Below are positions 6,864 to 16,277 of a DNA stretch of 64,000 nucleotides, one piece after another. Made by a program: the position numbers and the translations under genes. The stretch comes from an uncultured Duncaniella sp. (GTDB lineage Bacteria > Bacteroidota > Bacteroidia > Bacteroidales > Muribaculaceae), in the NCBI RefSeq assembly GCF_910577345.1, contig NZ_CAJTMT010000010.1, forward strand, positions 1 to 64,000. Reading direction: 5' to 3'. Position 1 is the stretch's first letter, and every line of letters starts with the position of its first letter. Below the pieces are notes generated by a model. That model ran no database searches and was not told the DNA's origin. It was given only the letters and a program-made list of their open reading frames with translations.

Positions 6864-8924
6864 ATGAAAAAGTTACTGTTTGTCCTACTGTGGACATTGC
6901 CTTCGATGGCATCCGCACAACAAGAAGTCTCGCCCGACTCCATTTCCAACAATCTCGATGAAGTGGTGGTTACTGCCGACGCGCAGATTGAAACTGCCAA
7001 GAAGGTCATACTCCGGCCTACAAAGCTGGAGAAGAAACACAGCACCAACGGCTACACCCTGTTGGAAAACATGAACTTGCCGGATTTCAATGTCAATGCT
7101 TCGGCAAAGTCCATTTCGACTGCGGCAGGCCGTGATGTCAGAATACTCGTCAATGGCGTGGAGGTTAATCCGGATGAACTCGCCACACTCTCTGCATCAG
7201 AGATTGTGCAGATTGATTACCAACGCAATCCCGGTGGGCAGTATGTCGGTAGCGGGGCGGTGATGAATTTCATTACCGCGCAGTATGGTTACGGAGGCAA
7301 CGTCTATCTTTCAGCCGATGAAGGATTGGTACGTCAATACGGTAATTATATCGGAATGGTCAACTACAAGAAAGATGCCCTCACACTGACGCTTACGGCA
7401 AATGGGAAATGGGATGAGCGCTCTCAGCTCAACAGCGCGGAGAATGTATTCATGCTCAATGACGGAGTTTTGAATCAAGCCATTTTGCCCGTCGGGAGCA
7501 AAACCCGTTCAAATTCCCAATACGTCAACTTCAAATTAGCCCATGCAGCCGGGAACCATTCGTTTGACATTTCAGTGGCCATGACACGAAGCGCCACCCC
7601 AAGGAATTTCTTACAGGACAATGTCACTTACACAGGTCTCTATGATTTCTCTTCCGAGGCCATCCGAAAAAGTAAAGAGCGAGGTCTGTCACCGGTAGTG
7701 AAAATGCACTATAATCTGTTTTTGCCCGGAGGCCATACAATTATGGCGATCTCAACCCTACGCCACGGACATACGAACTACCGAAGTAACTATCTGGAAA
7801 CTAATGTTGACGCAATTACAAACAACACTAAGGAGAACAACATATTGGCAAGTGCCACTTTGGGGTATTTCAAATCTTTCTCAAATGGACTCAGCATCGG
7901 CTTGACTGTCGATGAATACTATAACTATTACCATGATGTTTATTCCGGCAGTTTCACAAGCAAGCAGACGTTGAAGAACAACCATGCGATGGCCATGCTG
8001 CACATCGACCATAACCTGCCATTCGGTCTGTCATATTATGCCTCAGCAGGTATAACCGACTTATATTCCACAATCGGAGACCATAGCGACAATCAGATCT
8101 CCCCAAAGGTGTTCTATGGTCTGACATACGCCATCAATCAACGACATTCTCTTTCAGTTACAGGCAATTATCTCCACAGTATCTATAATCCATCATACAA
8201 AAACGATGCAGTGATACAGACGTCCTTCTTCGAGGCTACAATGGGAAATCCCGACCTTAAGCAGTTGAACGCTTTTCAAAACTTTGTAAGCTATAATGGC
8301 CGTTTCGGGCATTTCGGACTGTCGTTCACCTACGATTTCCTGAAATACTTCGACAACACTTCCAACCGATACTTCGCGGAGGGCAACATAATGTATCATC
8401 AGCTTGTCAATGACGGTAATTTCTCTTATAACAAACTGATATTCGGTCTGTCGGCCAATCTTCTCGACAACAAGCTACGGCTGAAAGGAAACGCAACATT
8501 CAGCATCAACCGTTTCGATTCTGAATACCGGCCTGCAAGAAGCAATGATTGGCGGACTGATTTCAGTGCGTCATACATGTACGGGGATTGGCAGATAAAG
8601 GGGACTTATGCCTTACCATATAGCGTGCTTGGGATAGAAGGAGTAAAGGTGCGTAATCCTGCGCAATATGGCCTTTCACTTAACTGGCAGCATGGCAATT
8701 GGGCAGCAGAATGTCGTGTTGAAAATTTCCTTGACAGACGGATGTGTACACGAACAGATGCGAATTATGGCCTATATCAGTCTCATTCACGGTTATTTAG
8801 CGATCTGACAGGGCGCAATGTCAGCCTTTCCCTCACATACATGCTCCCCTACGGAAAGAAGACGGAAAAAGGTCGTGTGGAAACTGAAAACAAAATCAAC
8901 TCAGCAATCCTCCGTCCATTCTAA
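6864..8924 (+). CDS. outer membrane beta-barrel protein, TonB-receptor-like
   Basis: 686 residues with a signal peptide (about 1 to 18, ending SMASA), a TonB-box-like LDEVVVTAD segment at about 31 to 39, a short plug-like domain (GRDVRILVNGVEVNPDEL to NPGGQYVGSGAVMNF, about 88 to 136) and a C-terminal barrel rich in alternating aromatic strands. It lacks the N-terminal carboxypeptidase-like domain of SusC. This matches the Bacteroidota outer-membrane beta-barrel family 3 group, thought to import small ligands or peptides. The ORF directly follows the regulator and its repeat array, so it is the probable output of that sensor. The ligand is unknown. Confidence 0.82.
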   Translation: MKKLLFVLLWTLPSMASAQQEVSPDSISNNLDEVVVTADAQIETAKKVILRPTKLEKKHSTNGYTLLENMNLPDFNVNASAKSISTAAGRDVRILVNGVEVNPDELATLSASEIVQIDYQRNPGGQYVGSGAVMNFITAQYGYGGNVYLSADEGLVRQYGNYIGMVNYKKDALTLTLTANGKWDERSQLNSAENVFMLNDGVLNQAILPVGSKTRSNSQYVNFKLAHAAGNHSFDISVAMTRSATPRNFLQDNVTYTGLYDFSSEAIRKSKERGLSPVVKMHYNLFLPGGHTIMAISTLRHGHTNYRSNYLETNVDAITNNTKENNILASATLGYFKSFSNGLSIGLTVDEYYNYYHDVYSGSFTSKQTLKNNHAMAMLHIDHNLPFGLSYYASAGITDLYSTIGDHSDNQISPKVFYGLTYAINQRHSLSVTGNYLHSIYNPSYKNDAVIQTSFFEATMGNPDLKQLNAFQNFVSYNGRFGHFGLSFTYDFLKYFDNTSNRYFAEGNIMYHQLVNDGNFSYNKLIFGLSANLLDNKLRLKGNATFSINRFDSEYRPARSNDWRTDFSASYMYGDWQIKGTYALPYSVLGIEGVKVRNPAQYGLSLNWQHGNWAAECRVENFLDRRMCTRTDANYGLYQSHSRLFSDLTGRNVSLSLTYMLPYGKKTEKGRVETENKINSAILRPF

Positions 8925-9021
8925 TATTGGGAAAATTGAAAAGTATAAAATTGTTTTGGAAAATATAAAACTATCCGGGAAATAGAAGACTATCCGGGAA
9001 AAATAGAAAACAGCTAATCAT

Positions 9022-9078
9022 ATCAATACTAATTCCAAGCTCCCGGCGAGATGTCGGGAGCTTGGAATAGGTATTGAT
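9022..9078. terminator. bidirectional terminator
   Basis: ATTCCAAGCTCCCG (9032-9045) pairs perfectly with 9055-9068 around a 9-base loop, and an outer ATCAATAC/GTATTGAT pair (9022-9029 with 9071-9078) extends the stem. It separates the receptor gene from the converging broken beta-barrel gene. Just upstream, two direct copies of ACTATCCGGGAAA lie between 8971 and 9003. Confidence 0.75.
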
Positions 9079-9083
9079 TGTGG

Positions 9084-9889
9084 TTAGAAACTGAAAACCT
9101 GAGCAGCGATTTGAAAATAAGCTCTGTTTTCAACCGGATTGAACATAGCCGTAGCCGAAACCGGGATACGGTAAGTCTCAGTAATCTTGACGGAATAGGT
9201 GACTTTTGCTTTCACATCAATGAACCCGGCCTATCCGAATAAAATGTTGAGCGGTCGCCCGATTTGTGCGAAAGGGTGAATGTTCCGCCGACAGAGGTAT
9301 CGACTGTCCACTCTTGTCTGTCAAGGCAACGGTAGGTCACCTCGACGTATGTGGAATACCGATTTTTAGAACCGGTTGAGTAGAGGTCATATCTGTCACG
9401 GCCGAATAAGATTGTTGACCATGTAAGCGACAAAGGGAATTTGGGCCCGAAATTATATGAAAGGATGCAATCAAGGAATCTTCCGGTAGTCCGTGCGCTG
9501 TAATTGAAAAACTCCTTATTGTTGTAGTTCGCTCCCGGTGAGAAATTATATGTGTCCCACAAGGCAAGATTGAACATTTTCATGGAAAATTCCAGAAATA
9601 AGTTGAACTCCTTGTATGTACCGTTGACATTTGTCCCGTTCCAGAATCCGAAATTCACGATATTATTCCTGTCATGTATGCTGAGGGAGGTGCATATAAC
9701 CAACCCGTCGCTCACCTCGATGCCACGCCAGAGATGATTGTTGGCTATACGCAAATCAAAGTCCAGATAGTCAGCCACTGGTTGGCAAGGGCCGGAGACA
9801 GGGCAATTCCTTCTGTCTCCGGCAATTGCCGAAAAGGTACCTAAAGAATAGATGATTGTCAGATATACCTTTATTGCACTTGCTTTCAT
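9084..9889 (-). pseudogene. outer-membrane beta-barrel protein, frameshifted near its end
   Basis: From ATG at 9889 the frame gives a signal peptide (KASAIKVYLTIIYSLGTFSAIAG) and beta strands typical of a small Bacteroidota outer-membrane protein with an LWRGIEVSDG motif, but it stops at 9212. Adding one base to the CCC run at 9225-9227 restores a frame that continues FIDVKAKVTYSVKITETYR and ends AQVFSF at 9084, with the terminal aromatic expected of a barrel. The intact protein would be about 268 residues. The gene starts 13 bases after the stop of the chimeric dehydrogenase, so it belonged to the same operon. A real lesion or a sequencing error are both possible. Confidence 0.7.
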
Positions 9890-9902
9890 CTGAACGCAGA
9901 CC

Positions 9903-11434
9903 TTAGGCGTCGGTTTTTTCTTCAAGATCAATAATCAACTTCATCGACGTATCTCGGTTATCGTCGATAAAACGGTAGGCATCATCATATTTCTCGAATG
10001 GGAAACGATTGCTTACCAGAGGTGTGAGATCCACTCTTCCTTTATTGACGAAATCAACCGCAGTCTCATAATCCTCATGACGATACATCATTGAACCGAT
10101 GAGCCGTAGCTCATGTTCTCCGAGGTAGAACATGCTGAGCGCAGGGTCTTTCGAGAAGACTGCCACAATCACAATGTCGCTACCCTTCTCGATTGTCTCC
10201 ATCAGTGAACGGATGCTTGATTCGACTCCGGCAACTTCAAATCCTGCCTGATAGCCTTCTTCGCCGAATGTTTCTTTGACAGCTTCCTTAAGAGGGATTT
10301 TGGCGACATTTGCAGTGTATTCAATGCCACATTCTCGCGCCTTCTGAAGACGCAGGTCGCTGATGTCGGTAATCAGAACTTTCTTTGCTCCACGGGCCTT
10401 GCAGAACTGGGCCAGCGCCGCCAGTGTATAGAACATAACCGGCGATGTGTTTGGCGAGAAATAATACAACAGTATCATGCTTACGCCTGTCAGCAGGCTA
10501 AAGACACTTGCGGCCCATCCCTTGTTGTTTGTCAGCTTGAACACCATTGGAAATAGTGCCGCTCCTGCTATGCTCGGCAGAATGATAACCATTGAGAAAA
10601 ATGGAAACAGATTCTCATTGCCCTCCACATATTTGAAATAGTATATCAGATCGGCATTTCTTCCGTAGAGTATGAACCCGAAGAGCAGTTGACCGATCAC
10701 AGCCATTATGAACGGCTTGTTTTTCGCCCCCCGCCCGTAATTGTTGGCTGACGGGATATGATTTCCGGGATGGAGGCGTGACCACTTCTTTTGTTTTTGC
10801 AAAACAGAACCAGTGGCACGCAGTAAAGATGGCACCATAAATGATGGCTACCCATATAAAACCTCTTGCATTGCTCAGTGTGCCGTCGCCACAATATTTC
10901 ACCAACGGGACTGTCACAATATTGATGATGCCAATTGCCACCATCGCTGCGACCGAGCGGCTGGTATTGAGCTTGGCTCTCTCATCGATATTCTGTGTCA
11001 TCGCGCCACATAGAGTGCCGTATGGAAGATTGACGCATGTGTAGCCAAGTACAAGCAGGGCATAAGTGAGACTCATATATAGAACTTTCCATGTATATCC
11101 CATTTCCGGCTGTGCCCAGAAACAGAGGATAAGGACAATCGATGTCAACGGCACTCCGAACAACAGCCATGGACTATAGCGCCCCCCAGCGTGATCTGGT
11201 GCGGTCGCAGAGACTGCCGATTAATGGATCATTGACAGCATCCCATATTCTTGAAATCAATAGAAGCGTTGCCACCGCTCCCATGCCGATGCCGAACACA
11301 TCGGTATAGAAAATCATCAGGAAAGAGACTACAAATGACCAACTGAAATTGCAGCCTACGTCTCCAAACCCATAAGCGATTTTGCTTATGAGTGGCACTT
11401 TTGTGTTTTCAGCTATTTCAACTGAATTTTTCAT
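9903..11434 (-). pseudogene. GPH-type sugar symporter, doubly frameshifted and fused to a dehydrogenase C-terminus
   Basis: From ATG 11434 the protein starts as a glycoside-pentoside-hexuronide:cation symporter (KNSVEIAENTKVPLISKIAYGFGDVG, then LIGSLCDRTRSRWG). It shifts frame in a six-C run (11182-11187), continues (RYSPWLLFGVPLTS to FAKTKEVVTPP) and shifts again in another six-C run (10728-10733). Removing one base from each restores one frame. It then reads through to about 10405, where LAALAQF of the transporter is followed at once by CKARGAKKVLITDISD, the middle of a zinc-type alcohol/threonine dehydrogenase. The catalytic zinc ligands and nucleotide-binding glycine loop of that enzyme are missing, and the remainder ends at 9903. 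About two halves of two genes are therefore lost by deletion. Confidence 0.85.
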
Positions 11435-11484
11435 GTTTTTCGGATTTAAGAGATTAACGGATTGACTTGATGATGTTTGTGATG

Positions 11485-11492
11485 CAAAATTA
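11485..11492 (-). promoter_or_regulatory. -7 box of the symporter operon
   Basis: TAATTTTG on the minus strand (plus strand CAAAATTA), about 50 bases ahead of the symporter ATG and only 14 bases from the presumed start of the divergent LacI gene. A LacI operator would be expected in this short gap, but I see no convincing palindrome. Confidence 0.5.
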
Positions 11493-11505
11493 GTCCCGAC
11501 TCCTT

Positions 11506-12509
11506 TTGGGTAAATCACCATAATAGATATTGCCAAGGAGCTTGGCATATCAAAATCTACAGTATCCAGAGTTCTTGCCGGAGATTCCCGCAACGTTAAA
11601 CCGGAAACAATGCGTAAAATTCAGGAGACGGCAACAAAAATGGGTTACCGCAGGAATGAGCTTGCGGTCAACCTGCGACGTCAGACGACTAAAAATATTG
11701 GAATAATAATACCTGAGATTGTCACACCGTTCTTCATGACTTTCATTCAGCAGGCTCAGAAATATATGCGTAAGAATGGATTCAGAACAATTATTGCCGT
11801 CTCAAATGAAGATTCTGAGCAGGAACTGGAAAATCTTGTCATGTTTGAACAATGCCGGATTGATGGTATCTTGATCTGCCCTTGTCACAAATCTAAAAAC
11901 AACAAGGCATTTCAGCGGCTGATGGATAGTGGGATACCGCTGGTGTTTTTCGATAGGAAAGTCAGTGAAATGGATGTTTCGCAGGTCAGCATTGACGACA
12001 ATCTTATGTCGCATTTTATGGTTGAAGCGCTAATCAGGCGTGGACGTAAGAAAATCGTTCATATCGCCGGACCTGATTATGTAAGCAATGCTGTGGATCG
12101 CTATAGAGGCTATCGGGAAGCTCTGGAGAAATTCCAGATACCTTTTGACGCCAGATATGTGGTGGATGGCGGACTGACCGCCGATGAAGGAGTGCAGGCT
12201 ATGGAACAGTTCCTGTCTCTCGGTCTGGACTTCGATACCGTTTTCGGATTTACGGAGACAGCCGTATTGGGTGCGAAAAGCGTACTACAGAAGTTGCACT
12301 ATAAAATTCCTGATGACATTGCCCTTTGCTGTCTATCCGGGACTACTCTATGCACACTTGTCTTCCCAACCATTTCCGCTGTCGAACAACCCGTCAATCA
12401 GATGGCATCTGAGGCATGTAGAATCCTGCAACGTAAAATCGAAACTCACGATATGTCACCTGAAAAAATCACACTGCGAGGCGAAATGAAACTCAGGGAG
12501 TCAACCTGA
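11506..12509 (+). pseudogene. LacI-family regulator with a broken start
   Basis: The helix-turn-helix IDIAKELGISKSTVSRVLAGDS is encoded from 11526, but this frame is closed upstream by TAA at 11511 and has no ATG until 11610, after the recognition helix. One extra A in the AAA run at 11512-11514 would give a TTG start at 11506 and the usual GKITIIDIAKEL beginning. The rest is intact: a hinge helix, then a periplasmic-binding-protein-like sensor domain (NIGIIIPEIVTPFF to the end). It is divergent from the broken symporter, as expected for a local sugar repressor. If translated from 11610 it could not bind DNA normally. A non-standard start codon is the alternative. Confidence 0.68.
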
Positions 12510-12636
12510 ACTTTGCGCCAGAAGTTGGTCGCATAGTAAAACCCAGCTATGTTTAGGCATAAAAACAGACAGCCCCGGGGCGCGTAGAAGATTTAGCTTT
12601 CGAACTAATATATTAATTGTATGGCGGTATAAAAGC

Positions 12637-12672
12637 AACAGAGGGCTAAATCTTAAGATTTAGCCCTCTGTT
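12637..12672. terminator. 36-base perfect palindrome, terminator of tRNA-Gln
   Basis: Eighteen-base arms with no spacer; as a hairpin it gives a stem of about 16 with a TTAA loop. It lies 4 bases from the 3' end of the tRNA, between it and the LacI gene, and T-rich sequence follows on both strands, so it may stop transcription from both sides. Confidence 0.7.
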
Positions 12673-12675
12673 TTG

Positions 12676-12746
12676 TTGCCTTGGAAGGATTCGAACCCTC
12701 ACAGGCGGAACCAGAATCCGACGTGCTACCATTACACCACAAGGCA
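12676..12746 (-). tRNA. tRNA-Gln (CTG)
   Basis: 71 bases read on the minus strand. Acceptor arms TGCCTTG and CAAGGCA pair perfectly, D-arm GTG/CAC, anticodon loop TTCTGGT giving anticodon CTG, and T-arm with loop TTCGAAT. The anticodon stem has one non-pair at its base. CCA is not encoded (discriminator A is followed by AAAC on that strand). Confidence 0.93.
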
Positions 12747-12797
12747 ATTTTTATTTCGTTTTGTCATTAGGAGTGGTGTTATTTCCTTTTGACAGTG

Positions 12798-12829
12798 CAA
12801 AGGTAGGGGTAAATTCTGAATCCACCAAA
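12798..12829 (-). promoter_or_regulatory. promoter of tRNA-Gln
   Basis: On the minus strand, TTTG (-33 element, plus 12826-12829) and TACCTTTG (-7 element, plus 12798-12805) are 20 bases apart, matching the Bacteroidota consensus TTTG/TAnnTTTG. Confidence 0.6.
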
Positions 12830-13465
12830 TTTTTTCAAGACTTTTTTCAAAAAAAATTAACTTTAGCCCATTTTTGAATGTATTAGAAGGGGGAAATGAT
12901 GAATTTTTAGGCTCGTTTTTCTATAATAAAATTAGTTTTTAGGTTCATTTTCAGGGCGTTTCTCTTGTTGTGGATTGGCCTGAGTTGAGGAATATGGCAA
13001 TTATGGAAATTTTTGAGAATTTTTCTCTGATTTTCGTGTGGATAGTGAAAAAAGTGGATGGTAGCGAAATTTTATGATCTGGTGTTGTCACAGAGTGTAA
13101 TTTTTATTCACATGTCATGTGTCTTATTTTGCATGATTATTCTCGTTGTCGGATTGGTTGAATGAATATGATTTCGCTCAGGGGGAAGTTAATGGAGATG
13201 TCAGGGGACGCTTTAAGGCTATAGGTGTTTCAAAGTTGCCCAGTTTGGCTTCCATTGTGAGATTGGTCTTGCTTTAAATCTATACATTAATCCTAATCTG
13301 CTTATAGTCTTTCTAATATAATAGGGACTATTGCGATTGTATATTACAAACGAGATCATGATTGGGCGTTATAGTTGACTGAAGCATTGGGTAATACTAC
13401 GATTATTAGTGTCGTGGATTAGGATTCAGTATGCCGTAGATTCTATATACGGTGTGGTGTGTGAA
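12830..13465. other. 636-base stretch without a gene
   Basis: AT-rich, with stops in all frames. It holds a short inverted repeat CACATG-T-CATGTG near 13111 and two similar TTTTTAGG(C/T)TC words near 12908 and 12938. Nothing else convincing is seen. Confidence 0.5.
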
Positions 13466-14521
13466 TCAGAATTTTTGACCCAATAGGCAAATGAATAGAT
13501 ATGTTAGGAAAGATGTGGAGTGGCTCCGGAGGTGGCGGTAGATGAGGTAGGGGATGTAGATGCCGGTGAGGAGGGAGAGGGTGGAGTAGACCCACCACGG
13601 AAGTTCGACGAAGTGGTGGAGGATCTGCTGGGCAGCTATATTGAAGTACCACGACAGGAGGAATATGATATAGTTTGCTCCGGAGAGGTGGTCGAGGATG
13701 CGGATGTCATGGCTGTCGAGCAGTTTTGAAGATGAAATGCACATCGTTATTCCCGCAAGCGTGCAGAGCGGGAATAGCGGTGTGTTTTCTGTCAATGCGA
13801 AGAGCCCAGCCCACAGGGCGGCGCATCCGGCGAATGCGATGGCGGAATTTCGGGGGAAGAGGCGGTTGATGTGTTGGTAATATCGTGCGTAGATAGCTCC
13901 GATGATAAAATACAGCCCGGTTTCCACTGTGAGATGGAGTGAAAAAGTATTGGTTGTTCCTATAGGAACGAACGGTGTGATAAGGAATATCAATAACAGG
14001 GCTGCGTAAACCGGCAAATCGGGCAGATGGAGCCGTCGGGCGGTATGCAGAATCGTGAAATTGACAATCAGAAGCGTGAAGCAGACTTGCAGAAACCAGA
14101 AGTAGGGGATGACGAGGCTTCCGGTGTAGATAAATGAATCTCTGAACGATTCGACGGAAAGAGTGACAGGGTCGTCGGCCATCCCCGACATCATCGCACG
14201 CGGGAAGAAGGTGACTGCTGTCAGCACAACGAATGGAACCATGAGCCTCCTCAGTTTCGAGGTGACGAAATTCCTCCATGAGACCGCCTTCCCTTTCAGC
14301 TCCATGCCGTAGACCATCAGGAAGCCCGACACGAAGAGGAATAAGGGCATGTGGAAACTGTAGATCATACGGTAGAGCAGGGTTGTACGTCCCATGTCGT
14401 TGTCGGGATACTCATGCATGGAGTGACCGACGACAACAAGGATGATGCCGATAACCTGCATGTAGGAGATGAAGGCCAACTGCTTGCCACCGATGTTATT
14501 ATGGAGAGACGGATTGCTCAT
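13466..14521 (-). CDS. acyltransferase 3 family membrane protein
   Basis: 351 residues with about ten membrane helices. The family signature is at the N-terminus: GIILVVVGHSMHEY (catalytic-type His near residue 33) and the later MPLFLFVSGFLMVYGM. Members transfer acetyl or other acyl groups from the cytoplasm to surface carbohydrates or peptidoglycan. No glycan-synthesis genes lie next to it, so the acceptor is unknown. It begins 38 bases before the YjbQ stop region and shares its direction. Confidence 0.85.
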   Translation of the reverse strand: MSNPSLHNNIGGKQLAFISYMQVIGIILVVVGHSMHEYPDNDMGRTTLLYRMIYSFHMPLFLFVSGFLMVYGMELKGKAVSWRNFVTSKLRRLMVPFVVLTAVTFFPRAMMSGMADDPVTLSVESFRDSFIYTGSLVIPYFWFLQVCFTLLIVNFTILHTARRLHLPDLPVYAALLLIFLITPFVPIGTTNTFSLHLTVETGLYFIIGAIYARYYQHINRLFPRNSAIAFAGCAALWAGLFALTENTPLFPLCTLAGITMCISSSKLLDSHDIRILDHLSGANYIIFLLSWYFNIAAQQILHHFVELPWWVYSTLSLLTGIYIPYLIYRHLRSHSTSFLTYLFICLLGQKF

Positions 14522-14558
14522 GCGAAACTGTTTTGGCTGATGAAGCGGTGAGGAGGAG

Positions 14559-14969
14559 TCACGACATGATGGTGGCTACAATCTTGCGAGGACCGCCGTA
14601 GTCACGGAATTCACACAGATAGATGCCTTGCCATGTCCCGAGGTTCAAGTGTCCGCGTGAGACAGGAATGGTGAGTGACGGCCCGACGAGCACGGATTTG
14701 GCATGTGACGGCATGTCGTCGGGGCCTTCGTCTGTGTGAAGATAATATGGCGCATTTTCGGGGACAAGACGGTCAAAGATAGCGTTGAGGTCATGGCGCA
14801 CGTCAGGGTCTGCGTTCTCATTGAGGGCGAGGGCAGCCGAAGTGTGTTTGATGAGCAGATTGAGCAGTCCACATTCGGGAAGGTTGCCGATCTGTCGCAT
14901 TATCTCGCCTGTCACCAGATGGATGCCACGGGGATAGGCGCGGAGGGTGAATTCAATTTGCTGTATCAT
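14559..14969 (-). CDS. YjbQ/UPF0047 family protein
   Basis: 136 residues from the ATG at 14969; the longer frame from 15044 has 25 extra residues that the family lacks. Conserved residues are visible: HTSAALALNENADPDVRHDL, then EGPDDMPSHAKSVLVGPSLTIPVSRG and LGTWQGIYLCEFRD. The family forms trimers and has a weak thiamine-phosphate synthase activity in some assays; the physiological role is unsettled. Probably cytoplasmic. Confidence 0.88.
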   Translation of the reverse strand: MIQQIEFTLRAYPRGIHLVTGEIMRQIGNLPECGLLNLLIKHTSAALALNENADPDVRHDLNAIFDRLVPENAPYYLHTDEGPDDMPSHAKSVLVGPSLTIPVSRGHLNLGTWQGIYLCEFRDYGGPRKIVATIMS

Positions 14970-15198
14970 ATCGGAGTATAAATATACGGTTTGGAAATTA
15001 TGACCGGTGATCGTCGTGAAGCAATCTAATAGGACCGGGACCACCGGGAATACAAGTGCAAAGATACGAAATCTTTGTTGAACTTTTTTAACATTTGCGC
15101 CGTTCTATAATTGCTATCGAATCTTTCGTTAGCAAACGGCAATCATGATGGCCTGACAGGTGTTTACTTTGCAGAAAATTTAAAAACAGAATGTCATT

Positions 15199-15408
15199 AT
15201 GATCGCACTTAATGTTCCTTTAGTTACATGGTGTGTAATCGCCTTCGCGATGGTCGCACTCATTATTATCAGAGTTTGTCAGAAGAACTACAATCAGCCT
15301 GCTCATCACAGACATCTCATTGAAATCGGCAGTGAGCGGGAAGAATTCTTCGTTCCGGGCGACAGGCTCATAAAAGAAGATGATCTCTATGACGACGATG
15401 AGGATTGA
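15199..15408 (+). CDS. small single-helix membrane protein before ThrE
   Basis: 69 residues: one membrane helix (VTWCVIAFAMVALIIIRVC, about residues 9 to 27), then a basic/His patch and an acidic C-terminus (DDLYDDDED). Its end overlaps the start of the exporter gene by 29 bases, which implies translational coupling. It may be a small subunit or regulator of the exporter; no family is recognised. Confidence 0.6.
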   Translation: MIALNVPLVTWCVIAFAMVALIIIRVCQKNYNQPAHHRHLIEIGSEREEFFVPGDRLIKEDDLYDDDED

Positions 15409-16222
15409 AGCCTCAGCCGCAGAGCCCATAGCTCTTTCGAACTGTCTGTGCGGCGAGAGCCATTCGCTTAAAGAAATCTGTCTGTTCCTCTCGGAATATG
15501 CCTCATGGCTGCTTGGAAGCGGTGCCACCTGCATCCGTCTCGAACGGAACGTCAACCGCATGGCGAAGGCTATGGGCTGCGAGGCGGTGATGACCATCCT
15601 TCCACGCCACATTCATCTCACCGTCTGCCTGCCTGACCATTCGGACAGCTATACATATATAACTGCATCGAGGACCATGCCCATAAGCTTCGACATAAAC
15701 ACACGTCTGAGTGAACTGAGCTGGGAGATTGCCGACAGCAAGATTAGTTTTGATGAGGCCAAGGAGAAATTCGAATCCATCATACATACGCCTCCTGCCA
15801 ACAAGAATCTCGTGCTTCTCCTGGCTTCATGCGCCAACGCCGCTTTCTGCCGGCTTTTCACAGGCGACTGGCAGGCCGTTGCAGTTGTCTTTCTCTCGAC
15901 AATCGCCGGTTTCTATCTGAAACAGGTGTTGTGTGAGCACAAGATGGACATGCGTCTCGTCTTCATCATCTGTGCGTTTGTCTCGTCAGTGTTGGGTGCG
16001 ACGGATGCACTTTTCAATTTAGGCACAACGCCGGAGATTGCCGTTGGCACCAGTGTCCTCTACCTTGTCCCCGGCATACCGTTTCTGAATTCATTCAGCG
16101 ATATGCTTGCCGGACACTATATCTGCTCTTTTTCACGTTTTATACATGCAGTGATTCTCACATGCTGCCTTTCGTTCGGACTGTGCGGAGGGATGCTGCT
16201 GATGAATATGGGCATGTTTTAG
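15380..16222 (+). CDS. threonine/serine exporter, ThrE N-terminal half (DUF1212)
   Basis: 280 residues. A soluble N-terminal domain of about 140 residues (SLKEICLFLSEYASWLLGSGATCIRLERNV, MTILPRHIHLTV) precedes about five membrane helices that end PGIPFLNSFSDMLAGHY. In Corynebacterium ThrE both halves are one protein that exports threonine and serine; in Bacteroidota and many Firmicutes they are split as here. The ATG at 15380 lies inside the small upstream gene. Confidence 0.85.
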   Translation: MISMTTMRIEASAAEPIALSNCLCGESHSLKEICLFLSEYASWLLGSGATCIRLERNVNRMAKAMGCEAVMTILPRHIHLTVCLPDHSDSYTYITASRTMPISFDINTRLSELSWEIADSKISFDEAKEKFESIIHTPPANKNLVLLLASCANAAFCRLFTGDWQAVAVVFLSTIAGFYLKQVLCEHKMDMRLVFIICAFVSSVLGATDALFNLGTTPEIAVGTSVLYLVPGIPFLNSFSDMLAGHYICSFSRFIHAVILTCCLSFGLCGGMLLMNMGMF

Positions 16223-16277
16223 GATCTGTGTAGTGATTTTTTCGGTCGTCATGCAGTCCCCACGTTTCTGATTCATT

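Noticed and set aside
13520..13869. Open frames on the plus strand over the acyltransferase gene
   Set aside because: They are shadows of a clearly conserved minus-strand membrane protein and have unlike protein composition.
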